Positions 39,801 through 48,364 are shown, counted from the first letter of the stretch. The stretch: 64,000 nucleotides of DNA from Lachnospiraceae bacterium (GCA_022799175.1 JAAWNY010000002.1:28252-92251), one strand, 5' to 3'. Made by a program: numbers and translations. Notes: generated from the letters alone by a model not told the origin.

Positions 39801-42632
39801 GCGGCCGTTTTGAATATGAGCGGGGGATATTTGACGAATAACCGCGCAGATACAAATGGCGGCGCGGTTTACGCAGATGGCGGAAGTCTGGCAAATCCAG
39901 GTAAGACGAGTATCAATCTGACGGGCGGCTATATCACCAACAATTTGGCAAATTTTAGTGGCGGAGGTATCTTTAGCGGAGGAAAAGCAAGTGATACAAA
40001 TCCGAACGCTTCGGCCGCAGAAAAAGAGTCAGGAAGTGAATGCTGTCTGACTATGAAAACGAATGACAATGGTCTTTCGGGGTGTATCATAGCGCGGAAT
40101 CTAGCTATTGGCGGCGAAGGTGGTGGAATCACATTCAGAACCGGAACGGGTTCGATTGAAAGCGGCTATCTCACCAATAACCGAACCGATACGCGTGAGC
40201 ACTGGGGCGGCGGCGGAATATTCATTTCGGACGGGGCAGAAGTGTATGTAGAGAATACTCTTGTAACTAATAATACGGCAGGAGGATTTGGTGGCGGTGT
40301 GACAGGTTGCCCGACGAGCCGGATTTATATTGCACTTAAGGACGGCATGGCAATCTATGACAATTTTGCTGGAGAAGCCGGGGAGCCGGATTCGGATGAA
40401 AGAAAGCAGTTAGGAGAGCATTTATCATCAGGAGGATCTGGTAAACAGCAGGATCATTTGTATGCATATGAAAATGAGCTGTTTTTATCGAACGGATATA
40501 AGGATTTCTTCTGTGCGTTGGCTTGTACGGTAGATCCCTTTATGCTTGGCGGTGGACCGGCGCGGTGGACCGGAAGCCGTGACAGTTTGGTAGTGGATCA
40601 GAAAAACGGTGGAGGGAATTTACCGCGTCTTGATTCGGCCTCGATCATGGGATTGATTGCGAATCCGGAGACGGGAGATAAAGGGGCGGCGCAATCGGCC
40701 GCAAGAGTATATATCAATGGCAATAGTTCCTGGACTCATGCCGGCGGAATTTTGTGCAACGGTTACATGATTGTGGGAGAAGTTAAGAAGATCATCGTAC
40801 CGGATCGGATGGCACTAGAAGGGACGAAAGCGCTGCTGGATGATAAGGGAAAAGAACAACCACTGGAAGAAGGCCAATTTGAATTTGAGGTGTTTAATGG
40901 TTCTTTTTCAAGTATGGGAATATTTACCAATGATGAAAAAGGCGTTATAAATTTCAATAACAGACTGCCAGCAACAGAGGCAGGGGACTTTGACTATTTT
41001 GTGGTAGAGTCAAGTGAGAGCAAGGGTGAGATCGTATCCGATTCCACAGTCTACAGAATTCGAATGCATGTGCAGGAAAAGATAGATACCGAGTGGGTTT
41101 CGCCGAATGGCAAGAGACTTGAAAAATATCTTTATACCATCGATCAGGTAACGGTATGGAAAAGAACTGATGGAAAAGCACACATGAGGGATGAAGATGG
41201 CTGGGGAGAGCCAATCAGTGAAGCGAAGGACTGGTGGAAACCAAACAACAAGGAACAAGGGTACGATATTTTACAGTTGAACGGCGATAATGCTGCTTTC
41301 ACCAACTGGAAACAGAAAAGCAGAAAAATAACGATCCAAAAAAAGTGGGAGAAAACAACAAGTCATCCGGGTGAGATTCAGGTAGATCTGCTGGCGGATG
41401 GAAATGTGGTTAAAGATAAGACTCTTACACTTAACGATGAAAACGGTTGGAAGGGCGAGTGGACAAATCTGCCAGTTAAAAATGATGCAGGTACAGATAT
41501 TGTCTATTCGGTAAAAGAGCATTCGGTGGAGGGATTCCACAGTCAGATTAGTGTGAAGGTGGATTCCGGAGAAACGCAAAATCCGGAAAGCGGCAAAAGG
41601 CATTGGGTCCCTGCGACGAGTTTGAAAGCTGGCGAAAAGTATGTGATTAAAAATAAAGTAAACAATCATTTTTTAGGAATCATTGACAACGGTGATTTTG
41701 GGATAGTTTTGATAGCAGATCCCGAAAAACCAGATCAGGAAGAAGATTGCTATCCAGAAAATAGTTTTAAGAGCGAATATATTTTTACAGCAGCACATCC
41801 AATTGTCTGGGGTAATGTGACGCAAAAGGATCGTCTTGTATTAGGAGTAGATATTAATGGTTCCAAAAAGAGATGGTTACAGATACCAACAGACAAAATG
41901 CTGAGAGGCGTCATTGATACAGATGGACTTTACGGAGTGTGGGGATCTTCTTTTGAAGTGACAGGAGATTCTTTGCTGAAAGGAAAACAAGGTCCATGCT
42001 ATCAGCCAGAATCCGAAAGCAAAATTGTAAAATATTATGATGCGGAGTTAAAAGTATATACATTGGAGGAAGAGCCTTCTTCGCAATATGAGATAACTAC
42101 CGAGTACACGATTACCAACATACCAGATGAAGAAGTACGTTTCTGGTTGACGATTGAAAAGGTAAGTGAAACAAATGAAAAAATTATGATTCCTAATGCA
42201 GAATTCCAGCTGATTGATAAAGGAACAAATAAGATATTAAGCTTTGAGAAAGACACGCAGGGAATCTATAGCTATGTTTCAGAAGACAGCAAGCCAGACG
42301 AAGGTGAGTCCGGTGAGACCAAGAAGACAAACAGTCTGATCACGAATAAGGAAGGTATATTTGTTTTAAAGAATTTGCCCAAAGGTACGTATATCTTGAG
42401 AGAGATAATGGCGCCGGCCGGATATGCACCCGTAGAGGATCAGACGGTTGAGTTGGATAAAGATAAGGGAACCCAAATTAAGCTGGTGGTTAAGGAGCCC
42501 GAGTTTAGCCTTCCTAAGACAGGAGGCCCTGGAAGTTATTGGTATGCATTGGGCGGAATGTTGTTGATAGCAGGAAGCCTTGTGTATGGATACAGTTCGA
42601 GGCGCAAAAGTGAAAGGAGGGTTAGGAAGTAG
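36900..42632 (+). CDS. Giant LPKTG adhesin: CHAP-like, beta-helix and Cna-B domains
   Basis: A 1910-residue wall-anchored protein. The N-terminus KAVSIMGTLVVFCTAYALI and LPAVTM is the usual export signal of Lachnospiraceae Cna-B proteins. Two Cys/His motifs follow (CGQEEHQHSEDCY near 55-67 and CGKEEHTHSLVCY near 240), then a CHAP-like domain (about 260-440), a Glu/Thr-rich linker, a parallel beta-helix rich in GG.I..N (about 885-1150), a Cna-B repeat (about 1473) split by an unusual insert (about 1570-1725), and a SpaA-type domain (about 1745-1865) with LREIMAPAGYAPV. LPKTGG begins at 1871 and is followed by a helix and a basic tail. Start ATG 36900 has TGAGGG upstream; ATG 36876 overlapping the peptidase stop is an alternative. 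It may be the pilus tip adhesin. Confidence 0.88.
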   Translation: MKGSLAPYKERLLRERKKWKRWQKAVSIMGTLVVFCTAYALILPAVTMGKETYCGQEEHQHSEDCYLLMRRGAATPGNAVPVLPGDIPVSTPSNAEEADPATPSNAGEATGNLPGPGEGNNISGETSKQESLATPGNAQGNKGVASLLLQAEQNLSKQLVSEVKESKYRLHSASNSSQWKKKEEEKTENKYWDLDEDEWYEEDMDLINDLEPEEEEEELEDYVPYEPGMDYDEELYELVMICGKEEHTHSLVCYSDPEADLESEEDWLRTLPQLTGDLPQDIVAVAESQVEYRESEKNYKVEGVDTVKGYTRYGQWYGNPYGDWNGMFASFCVNYAGGEDAPMDADSEGLAEKLKGTVPGLYKERGEYEPSLGDLIFLSDKEEEKLRVGIIKDVTRNEEGSVERVVVIEGDSHDKVGYQTYSLTSGEIQGYGLMSRYGENLITLTAETENAIITAVYEEGALPENVQLQAVEMAKDDERAVEMKEKLTEQGMSQGKVLTTMLPFDITFLDEEGNLVEPSGLIQISAEFKTPVKNEAEATGEDNEEFASQETDSQMTKSGEETEDENIREDEEANEPDIKISAESTKQVSLSANVVTRVGTGIVNESKGQDQAEPEGESQVETTVQTGTEAVGSPDDGRQGMTETDETEPAWELFQMPEDGDPEKISDSESIKIEADEENALYGVTFQSRSSLQWAAAAFAARTGTATEVKTFRELKNALEEEGIKLVVLGADIIVKPAADGDWDIFQAIQMTSEKQHHTLNLNGHTITVEDDNLTLVDIKNGASLTVKDEQEISLEDRESKTTEISEMCSLWHEDGEEVDKESVGKCLENNYNDENRTLEFYVTESNVVDSATGETTESLVKYQIQNPGIIRTTDTRKPQNTFYIEGGTLNWEGGAIVGCTNRAVMLAGENSILNLKGGYICGNTAVLGAGGAIQASGSSRIELSGTYISGNYVTGGNHGGAISLQDAAVLNMSGGYLTNNRADTNGGAVYADGGSLANPGKTSINLTGGYITNNLANFSGGGIFSGGKASDTNPNASAAEKESGSECCLTMKTNDNGLSGCIIARNLAIGGEGGGITFRTGTGSIESGYLTNNRTDTREHWGGGGIFISDGAEVYVENTLVTNNTAGGFGGGVTGCPTSRIYIALKDGMAIYDNFAGEAGEPDSDERKQLGEHLSSGGSGKQQDHLYAYENELFLSNGYKDFFCALACTVDPFMLGGGPARWTGSRDSLVVDQKNGGGNLPRLDSASIMGLIANPETGDKGAAQSAARVYINGNSSWTHAGGILCNGYMIVGEVKKIIVPDRMALEGTKALLDDKGKEQPLEEGQFEFEVFNGSFSSMGIFTNDEKGVINFNNRLPATEAGDFDYFVVESSESKGEIVSDSTVYRIRMHVQEKIDTEWVSPNGKRLEKYLYTIDQVTVWKRTDGKAHMRDEDGWGEPISEAKDWWKPNNKEQGYDILQLNGDNAAFTNWKQKSRKITIQKKWEKTTSHPGEIQVDLLADGNVVKDKTLTLNDENGWKGEWTNLPVKNDAGTDIVYSVKEHSVEGFHSQISVKVDSGETQNPESGKRHWVPATSLKAGEKYVIKNKVNNHFLGIIDNGDFGIVLIADPEKPDQEEDCYPENSFKSEYIFTAAHPIVWGNVTQKDRLVLGVDINGSKKRWLQIPTDKMLRGVIDTDGLYGVWGSSFEVTGDSLLKGKQGPCYQPESESKIVKYYDAELKVYTLEEEPSSQYEITTEYTITNIPDEEVRFWLTIEKVSETNEKIMIPNAEFQLIDKGTNKILSFEKDTQGIYSYVSEDSKPDEGESGETKKTNSLITNKEGIFVLKNLPKGTYILREIMAPAGYAPVEDQTVELDKDKGTQIKLVVKEPEFSLPKTGGPGSYWYALGGMLLIAGSLVYGYSSRRKSERRVRK

Positions 42633-42725
42633 CCTCCTAAAGCGGCAAAAAAGGAAGTGCCCGCGCAGTATCCGGTAAGTAACAAATCAATGATTGTAAA
42701 GTCAAAAAGAAAGAGGAGAAAAAGC

Positions 42726-44450
42726 ATGAAGAGGATGAAAAAATTTGTCAGTTTATTGCTGACACTAGTCATGGTAGCGGCTATGGCGATTCCGGCATTT
42801 GCAGGATCCATTACAATTAAGGGAACTGAAAATGTACCTGCATCAGAAAAAGAATTTAAAGCATATAAGATTTTAGACGTTGAATTTCCCAATGACGAAA
42901 ATGGCGAAACTGATTATAGCCGTATGGCATACAAAGTGCCAGAAGCGTTGGTAGGATTTTATGCAGAGGAATTCGGATTGGATGCTTCAGAAGCAAGCTT
43001 TGCTCAAGATGTTGTAGCAAAAATTGCTGCTTTGCGGGCAGAAGATGCGGATGATAATGCGGATGGCAACGGGGATTTAAGAGCATTCATGAGCCGGGCG
43101 TTAAAAGCAGCAAAAGAAGCTGGCATTCCAGGGGCAAGTGGCGCGAAAGATGGTAATGATTACAAAATTGAAAATCTGGCTTCTGGTTACTATGTTGTGG
43201 AAGATGTAACAGAGGCGCCTACGGATGGCAGCGATTATGCAGTTTCAGCATTAATGCTGGATACAACTACCCCGGATGCAGAGATCACGATTAAAACAGA
43301 TAAGCCCAGCATTGACAAAAAGATTGTTGAAGGCGAAGGCGATAATGCAACAGAAACGAATGCCAACAATGCGGCAATCGGTGAAGCGGTATCTTATAAA
43401 GTGACCAGCAAAGTACCAGATATGACGCATTATAACACGTATACCTTTATCGTTACAGATACATTTTCTAAAGGATTGACTTATAATAAGGATTTGACGA
43501 TAACTGTTGGTGGAGAGGTCGTAAATGCATCTTTATATGAAGAGACATCAGAGACAGAGGCTGACGGAGTTACAAAATTGACCATCAATTTTAAAGATTT
43601 TAAGGCCAACTTTGGAAAGAAAACAGGGGAAGATATTGTAATTACCTACACTGCTACAGTAAATAAGGATGCGATCATTGGCTCTGCAGGAAATAAGAAC
43701 AGTGTAAAACTGACTTATTCTAACGATCCGAATCACAGCGGAGAAGGAGATAATTCAACAGTTGATACACCGGAAGTAGATGTTTTCACTTATGTAACAG
43801 GTCTGCAGATTACCAAGGTTGATGCAACAAATCCTGACATGAAACTGACAGGGGCACAGTTTAAGATCGAAGGAGAAGGTCTTGAAAAGGCTCTTGTAAA
43901 AGGATATGAATTTGTAGAAGATCCGAATGGTGAATTTTATAAAGATGGTGATGTATACACAACATCAGAAGTAGAGGGTTCCAAGAAATATAGCAAGAAA
44001 GAAGTTAATAAAACAGAAGAATCCGTAGTTAAGGTAGATTATGTCGCAGAAGTTGGTGAGGACGGCGTATTGAGTTTGGACGGACTCTGCGAAGGAATTT
44101 ATACAATTACTGAGGTGAAAGCGCCGAATGGATATAATATACTGAAAAAACCGATTAAGATTCAAATTAAGTGTAATACAGACAATGTTACGGCAGATCA
44201 GACAGAATGTTCTTGGGCATATCGTAAATCCGATGAAAATGGAGACTTGCCGAATGATGAAACAACAGGTTATGTGACCCTTGACAGTGGAACTCCTATT
44301 ATTGCATTTGATGTGGAAAATACCACGGGAGTGGAACTTCCTTCTACTGGTGGTATCGGTACCACAATCTTCTATGTACTGGGCAGCATTCTGCTCATTG
44401 GTGCAGGCGTTTTGTTAGTAACCAAGAAGAAAATGGCTGGTAGAGAATAA
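42726..44450 (+). CDS. Major (backbone) pilin, LPSTG
   Basis: A 574-residue pilin. A Sec signal (about 1-25, ending IPAFA) is followed by an N-terminal domain, a fimbrial isopeptide D2-type domain (about 205-360, with GEAVSYKVTSKVPD and TFIVTDTFSKGLTY) and a C-terminal Cna-B/SpaA domain with the E-box ITEVKAPNGYN near 461. LPSTGG is at 538-543, followed by a helix and KKK tail. Isopeptide-forming pilins of this kind are polymerised by class C sortases. No classic YPKN pilin motif was seen; the linking lysine is probably in the region just before GLQITKVDA. The neighbouring class C sortase supports the role. Confidence 0.92.
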   Translation: MKRMKKFVSLLLTLVMVAAMAIPAFAGSITIKGTENVPASEKEFKAYKILDVEFPNDENGETDYSRMAYKVPEALVGFYAEEFGLDASEASFAQDVVAKIAALRAEDADDNADGNGDLRAFMSRALKAAKEAGIPGASGAKDGNDYKIENLASGYYVVEDVTEAPTDGSDYAVSALMLDTTTPDAEITIKTDKPSIDKKIVEGEGDNATETNANNAAIGEAVSYKVTSKVPDMTHYNTYTFIVTDTFSKGLTYNKDLTITVGGEVVNASLYEETSETEADGVTKLTINFKDFKANFGKKTGEDIVITYTATVNKDAIIGSAGNKNSVKLTYSNDPNHSGEGDNSTVDTPEVDVFTYVTGLQITKVDATNPDMKLTGAQFKIEGEGLEKALVKGYEFVEDPNGEFYKDGDVYTTSEVEGSKKYSKKEVNKTEESVVKVDYVAEVGEDGVLSLDGLCEGIYTITEVKAPNGYNILKKPIKIQIKCNTDNVTADQTECSWAYRKSDENGDLPNDETTGYVTLDSGTPIIAFDVENTTGVELPSTGGIGTTIFYVLGSILLIGAGVLLVTKKKMAGRE

Positions 44451-44479
44451 TTGACGAAAAACCGAATAAAAAGCAACAG

Positions 44480-44512
44480 CTGCCGCCACCAGGTTTTCCT
44501 GGTGGCCGGCAG
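44480..44512 (+). other. Strong intra-operon hairpin between pilin and sortase genes
   Basis: CTGCCGCCACCAGG (44480-44493), a TTTT loop and CCTGGTGGCCGGCAG (44498-44512) form a near-perfect 14-bp GC-rich stem with one bulged C. No U-tract follows and the sortase ribosome site begins just after it. It probably stabilises the pilin mRNA 3' end or lowers downstream expression. Confidence 0.75.
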
Positions 44513-44525
44513 TAAGGAGAGCCTT

Positions 44526-45341
44526 ATGAAAAAACATTTTTCCACAATTTTATTATTTCTGGTTTTTGGCATAGGGCTTTGCTTACTGCTGTACCCTACG
44601 GTCAGCGATTACTGGAATTCCTTTCACCAGTCGCGGGCAATTGCCAGCTATACAGATGCGGTGTCTCAGATTGACGATAAGGAATATGAACGGATTTGGC
44701 AGGCTGCGGTGTCTTATAATGAAAATATCAGAGCCAAGGCAGGGAATCCTTATGTATTGACAGATGAAGAAAAGGCACAATACAACGACTTGCTGAATAT
44801 CTCCGGGAATGGGGTTATGGGCTATATTGAGATTCCGACTATCGATGTATCTTTGGCAGTATATCATGGTACAGGGGAGTCTGTGCTTCAGGTGGCAGTC
44901 GGACATATCGAGGGATCTTCTCTTCCGGTAGGCGGGGAAGGTACGCATTGCGTTCTGTCTGGCCACCGGGGACTACCTTCTGCCCGATTATTTACCGATC
45001 TGGATAAGATGACAGAAGGAGATGTGTTTTTGCTTCATATCCTGGACGACACGCTAGCTTATGAGATTGATCAGATTCTCATTGTGGAACCAGAAAATAC
45101 AGATGCACTGAAAAGTGAGGAGGGGAAAGACTATTGCACATTGGTGACTTGTACCCCTTATGGTGTTAATTCTCATCGGATGTTGGTTCGAGGACATCGG
45201 GTGGAGAATGAGAAGGTGGCCAATATCCGAGTGACGGCAGATGCCACAAGGATTGATGCGGCTCTGGTGGCGCCGGCGATTGCTATACCGATTTTATTGA
45301 TTTTGCTCTTGGGGATGCTGATAAAATACCGGAAGCGGTAA
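44526..45341 (+). CDS. Class C (pilin-polymerising) sortase
   Basis: A 271-residue membrane sortase with N-terminal (about 5-24) and C-terminal (about 246-265) helices, the topology of class C enzymes. Catalytic residues are H147 in SGHRG, C209 in LVTCTPYG and R218 in NSHRML. The stretch GNGVMGYIEIP before the core is also class C. The usual lid motif DPF/DPW is not present; the matching position reads NPYVLTDEEKAQY. AAGGAG lies upstream of ATG 44526. It probably links the backbone pilin at 42726 and adds the giant adhesin and minor pilin. Confidence 0.93.
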   Translation: MKKHFSTILLFLVFGIGLCLLLYPTVSDYWNSFHQSRAIASYTDAVSQIDDKEYERIWQAAVSYNENIRAKAGNPYVLTDEEKAQYNDLLNISGNGVMGYIEIPTIDVSLAVYHGTGESVLQVAVGHIEGSSLPVGGEGTHCVLSGHRGLPSARLFTDLDKMTEGDVFLLHILDDTLAYEIDQILIVEPENTDALKSEEGKDYCTLVTCTPYGVNSHRMLVRGHRVENEKVANIRVTADATRIDAALVAPAIAIPILLILLLGMLIKYRKR

Positions 45342-45366
45342 AAGCATAGAAGTGGAGGTAGTTTTT

Positions 45367-46488
45367 ATGAGAGGAAAAAAGAGGATCCTGGCAGGTTTGT
45401 TTGCAGGGCTGCTGTGTCTGATGTCAGTGGCAGTACCCTTGCCGGAAAAGGTGTATGCGGCAGAGAATATCGATCCGACAAAGGGAGTTTCCCTGGTGGT
45501 TCAATGTCGCAGCGAGGGGGAGACGTCGGTGTCTGGTGTTCGTTTTCGACTGTACCGGGTGGCGGAAGTTTCTCCAGAGTGTACTTATACTCTGACCAGT
45601 GATTTTGTGGACAGCTCTGTGGATCTGGAAAAGAGGCTAGACCATGCGGAATGGAAAGCACTGGCCAATACTCTGGTCGGATATGCGGAATTTCACGATT
45701 TGGCACCGATGCAGGAGATTCTGACGGATGCTAATGGGGTAGCTATGTTTCCGGAAGAAGGAACGATGGAGACCGGATTATATCTAGTGGTGGGAGATCG
45801 CTACCAGATGGGAGAGTTTTATTATTTTCCCATGCCGTTTTTAGTGTGCCTGCCCAATTATCTGGAGGAACAATGGGTCTATGAAAATGTAACCGCAGTA
45901 CCCAAGTATGATCGGGAGCCGGCAGACCGGACAGTGAGCCGAAGAGTATGGAAGGATTGGGTGGGAGGAAATGCTTCTGTCCGTCCGCAGGAGATTCAGG
46001 TAGCTTTGCTGGGAGATGGTCAGGAGTATGAACGGGTGACTTTAAATCAGGGGAACAACTGGGAATATCGTTGGGAAGAATTGGATGGCAATGTTTCTTG
46101 GCAAGTAGTGGAAGTGGAAGTGCCAGCTAATTATACTGTATTGACAGACCAGGCAGGAATGGTATTTCATATGATCAATACGTATCATCCGCCAGGAGGC
46201 GATCGTCCGGGAGGTAATAATCCAGGCGGCGGTGGCGGTGGCGGAGGAGAAGGAACACCGAATGTTCCGACTACTACGATCACAGAAGACACTCCGCCAC
46301 TGGCGTCGTATAATCCACCAGATGATCCGACCATGCTGATGGAGTTACTAGAAGGGGAAGTGCCCCTAGCGATGCTGCCACAAACGGGAATGTTGTGGTG
46401 GCCAGTGCCAGTATTGACAATCTGTGGAATGGTGTTGTTCATGATGGGTTGGGGAAATTACCAGAGACAGGGAGATAGAAATGAATAA
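45367..46488 (+). CDS. Minor pilin / wall-base surface protein, LPQTG
   Basis: A 373-residue secreted protein: signal peptide (about 1-31, ending VYAAE), a SpaA/Cna-like domain (about 38-185) with VSLVVQCRSEG and SGVRFRLYRVAEV, a Cna-B repeat (about 195-275), a Gly-rich linker (about 280-305) and LPQTGM at 337-342 before a helix. The size, order and linker fit a basal pilin that ends polymerisation and attaches the pilus to the wall. GTGGAGGTAG precedes ATG 45367. The last 8 bases overlap the second sortase. Confidence 0.87.
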   Translation: MRGKKRILAGLFAGLLCLMSVAVPLPEKVYAAENIDPTKGVSLVVQCRSEGETSVSGVRFRLYRVAEVSPECTYTLTSDFVDSSVDLEKRLDHAEWKALANTLVGYAEFHDLAPMQEILTDANGVAMFPEEGTMETGLYLVVGDRYQMGEFYYFPMPFLVCLPNYLEEQWVYENVTAVPKYDREPADRTVSRRVWKDWVGGNASVRPQEIQVALLGDGQEYERVTLNQGNNWEYRWEELDGNVSWQVVEVEVPANYTVLTDQAGMVFHMINTYHPPGGDRPGGNNPGGGGGGGGEGTPNVPTTTITEDTPPLASYNPPDDPTMLMELLEGEVPLAMLPQTGMLWWPVPVLTICGMVLFMMGWGNYQRQGDRNE

Positions 46489-47128
46489 GAGACGAAAGGG
46501 AAGAGGAATTGGACTGATGACCCTGGGGCTGCTGCTGATTGCGGCAGCCCTTGTCTTGACTGGATATAATATCTGGGATGAGAGGCGGGCAGAGGAGGCA
46601 TCCCAGAAGATGCTAGAACAGATGGAGTTACCAGTAGATGAGGCGCGGGAGCGATATGCAGACTGGGAGTCAGGGCTGGAAGGTTCGGAGGTGGATATTC
46701 CCAACTATGTACTCAATCCGTATATGGACATGCCAGTGACCGTGATTGATGGGTATGAATATATCGGAGTGGTTTCGGTGCCATCGTTGGGACTGGAGCT
46801 GCCTGTGATGTCGGAGTGGAGCTATCCGCGTCTGAAGGTGGCGCCATGCCGTTATCGTGGTTCTGCCTATACTCATGATTTGATAATTGCGGGTCATAAT
46901 TATCGGAAGCATTTCAGTCCGTTAAAGACTTTGGAGCCAGGGGCGAAAGTGGTATTTACAGATGTGTCTGGCAATCAGTTTTTTTATGTGGCGGATTCTG
47001 TGGAGATACTGAAAAAGACGGAAGTGGAACAGATGGAGGCAGGAGAGTGGGATTTGACTCTATTTACTTGTACTTATGGAGGGCAGACTCGGTTTACCCT
47101 GCGCTGTTTGTTGGAAGAAAGGGAATAA
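46481..47128 (+). CDS. Second sortase, single N-terminal helix
   Basis: A 215-residue sortase with one N-terminal membrane helix (about 10-30) and no C-terminal helix. Catalytic residues appear as H139 in IIAGHNY, C197 in LFTCTYGG and R204 in TRFTLRC. The single helix argues against class C and fits a housekeeping or class D-like enzyme that could attach finished pili or the LPKTG TasA-like protein to the wall. Its overlap with the minor pilin gene suggests it acts on that protein. The class is uncertain from sequence alone. Confidence 0.87.
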   Translation: MNKRRKGRGIGLMTLGLLLIAAALVLTGYNIWDERRAEEASQKMLEQMELPVDEARERYADWESGLEGSEVDIPNYVLNPYMDMPVTVIDGYEYIGVVSVPSLGLELPVMSEWSYPRLKVAPCRYRGSAYTHDLIIAGHNYRKHFSPLKTLEPGAKVVFTDVSGNQFFYVADSVEILKKTEVEQMEAGEWDLTLFTCTYGGQTRFTLRCLLEERE

Positions 47129-47201
47129 GAAAGAGAGAAAAGCAAGAGACAGAAAAGAACGGGCCAGAAGACAGATAGCAAAAGCAGAAGGAGGAAGCCA
47201 T

Positions 47202-47642
47202 ATGACAGATAAGGAATTAAAAAAACTGACGCGATTGCAATTATTAGAGCTGTTGGTGGAACAGGGAAAGGAATTGGAGCGGCAGAGAGCGCGTGCAGAA
47301 CGGGCGGAGAAGAAGCTACGGGAAAGGAATGTGCTACTAGGAGAGGCCGGATCAATAGCAGAGGCGGCACTGCGGATTCAGGGAGTATTCGAGGCGGCAC
47401 AGGCAGCGGCAGATCAATATTTGGACAGTGTACGGGGAATGTGCGGAATCGCCGTGTCAAAAGAGGAGTGGAGGGAGTATGAGGAACAGGAAAAACAGAA
47501 GGAAAGCGAGGGAATGGACCGGGATAGAGGCGGTTGGGAAAATCCAGAGGAAATCAATCAGCTAGAATGGAAAGAGGGAGATTTGACAGAGGCAAAAGAA
47601 ACGGACCAGGAGAATTGGGAAGAAAGCAACCAAAAGAATTAG
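47202..47642 (+). CDS. Small coiled-coil protein of unknown function
   Basis: A 146-residue hydrophilic protein with no signal peptide. Residues about 3-48 are heptad-like and highly charged (LLELLVEQGKELERQ), residues about 48-80 form an Ala-rich helix (AEAALRIQGVFEAAQAAADQYLD), and the rest is Glu/Gln-rich and likely disordered. Similar small proteins are common beside signal peptidase or sortase genes in Lachnospiraceae, but I know of no function. ATG 47202 has AAGGAGGAA upstream. Confidence 0.75.
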   Translation: MTDKELKKLTRLQLLELLVEQGKELERQRARAERAEKKLRERNVLLGEAGSIAEAALRIQGVFEAAQAAADQYLDSVRGMCGIAVSKEEWREYEEQEKQKESEGMDRDRGGWENPEEINQLEWKEGDLTEAKETDQENWEESNQKN

Positions 47643-47666
47643 AGAAAAAGTGACAGGAGGGATATG

Positions 47667-48260
47667 ATGGCGCGGAGAAGGTGGGGGAGAGAACCAGATC
47701 TCCCGACTCTCGGTCAATTGGAGAAAGAGCAGAAGCGACTGGATTACCGGAAGAGCTATGGGAGCTCTTTGCTGGGGACAATCTATGCTCTGATAATTGT
47801 TGCGGGTATTTCTATGCTGCTTTCGTCTCTGTTCATTTCCGTCCTGAAAATTTATGGAGATAGTATGGAGCCAGGACTGGAGAGTGGGGATACTGTAGTT
47901 GCCATAAAGAGTACCCGCTTTAAAAGAGGAGATATCGCAGCATTTTATTATAATAATAAGATCTTGGTAAAACGGGTGATAGCATTACCAGGAGAAGTGG
48001 TGGAGATCGATGAAAAGGGCATCGTGTCAGTCAATGGAACGCCATTAGAAGAACCATATGTGAAGGAATTGAGTCTAGGGGAATGCGATATCCGGATGCC
48101 TTATGAGGTACCGGAAGAACGTCTATTTGTAATAGGAGATAATCGTCAAGATTCGGCGGACAGCCGGGCGGTGGCAGTGGGGTGTGTTTCGGCAGAGCAA
48201 TTGATAGGAAAAGTGATTTGGAAGGTCTGGCCGTGGCAAAGGTTTGGGCCGGTGAGATAA
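47667..48260 (+). CDS. lepB: Bacterial-type signal peptidase I, second copy
   Basis: A 197-residue type I signal peptidase with one membrane helix (about 36-60), S66 in GDSMEPGL and K102 in ILVKRVIALPG. Box E is the standard GDNRQDSADSR. It shares AFYYNNKILVKRVI and the GEC(N/D)I...YEVP segment with the enzyme at 36235, so the two are close paralogues flanking the pilus block. ATG 47667 gives a 6-base spacing from AGGAGG; ATG 47664 is nearer. It is the last gene before a long terminator. Confidence 0.93.
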   Translation: MARRRWGREPDLPTLGQLEKEQKRLDYRKSYGSSLLGTIYALIIVAGISMLLSSLFISVLKIYGDSMEPGLESGDTVVAIKSTRFKRGDIAAFYYNNKILVKRVIALPGEVVEIDEKGIVSVNGTPLEEPYVKELSLGECDIRMPYEVPEERLFVIGDNRQDSADSRAVAVGCVSAEQLIGKVIWKVWPWQRFGPVR

Positions 48261-48298
48261 AGAACTCAAAAGAGAATCAAGTTTTTGATTTGGAAGAA

Positions 48299-48364
48299 AA
48301 CAAAGAAGAGAGTATTACAAAATAAGCTACCAGGCTATTTTGTGATACTCTCTTCTTTGTTTTT
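48299..48364 (+). terminator. Long terminator closing the pilus block
   Basis: AACAAAGAAGAGAGTAT (48299-48315) pairs with ATACTCTCTTCTTTGTT (48345-48361), extended inward by ACAAAATAAGC/CTATTTTGT, with T-runs at the 3' end. The A-rich 5' arm may also terminate the converging dapA-like gene. Confidence 0.85.
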
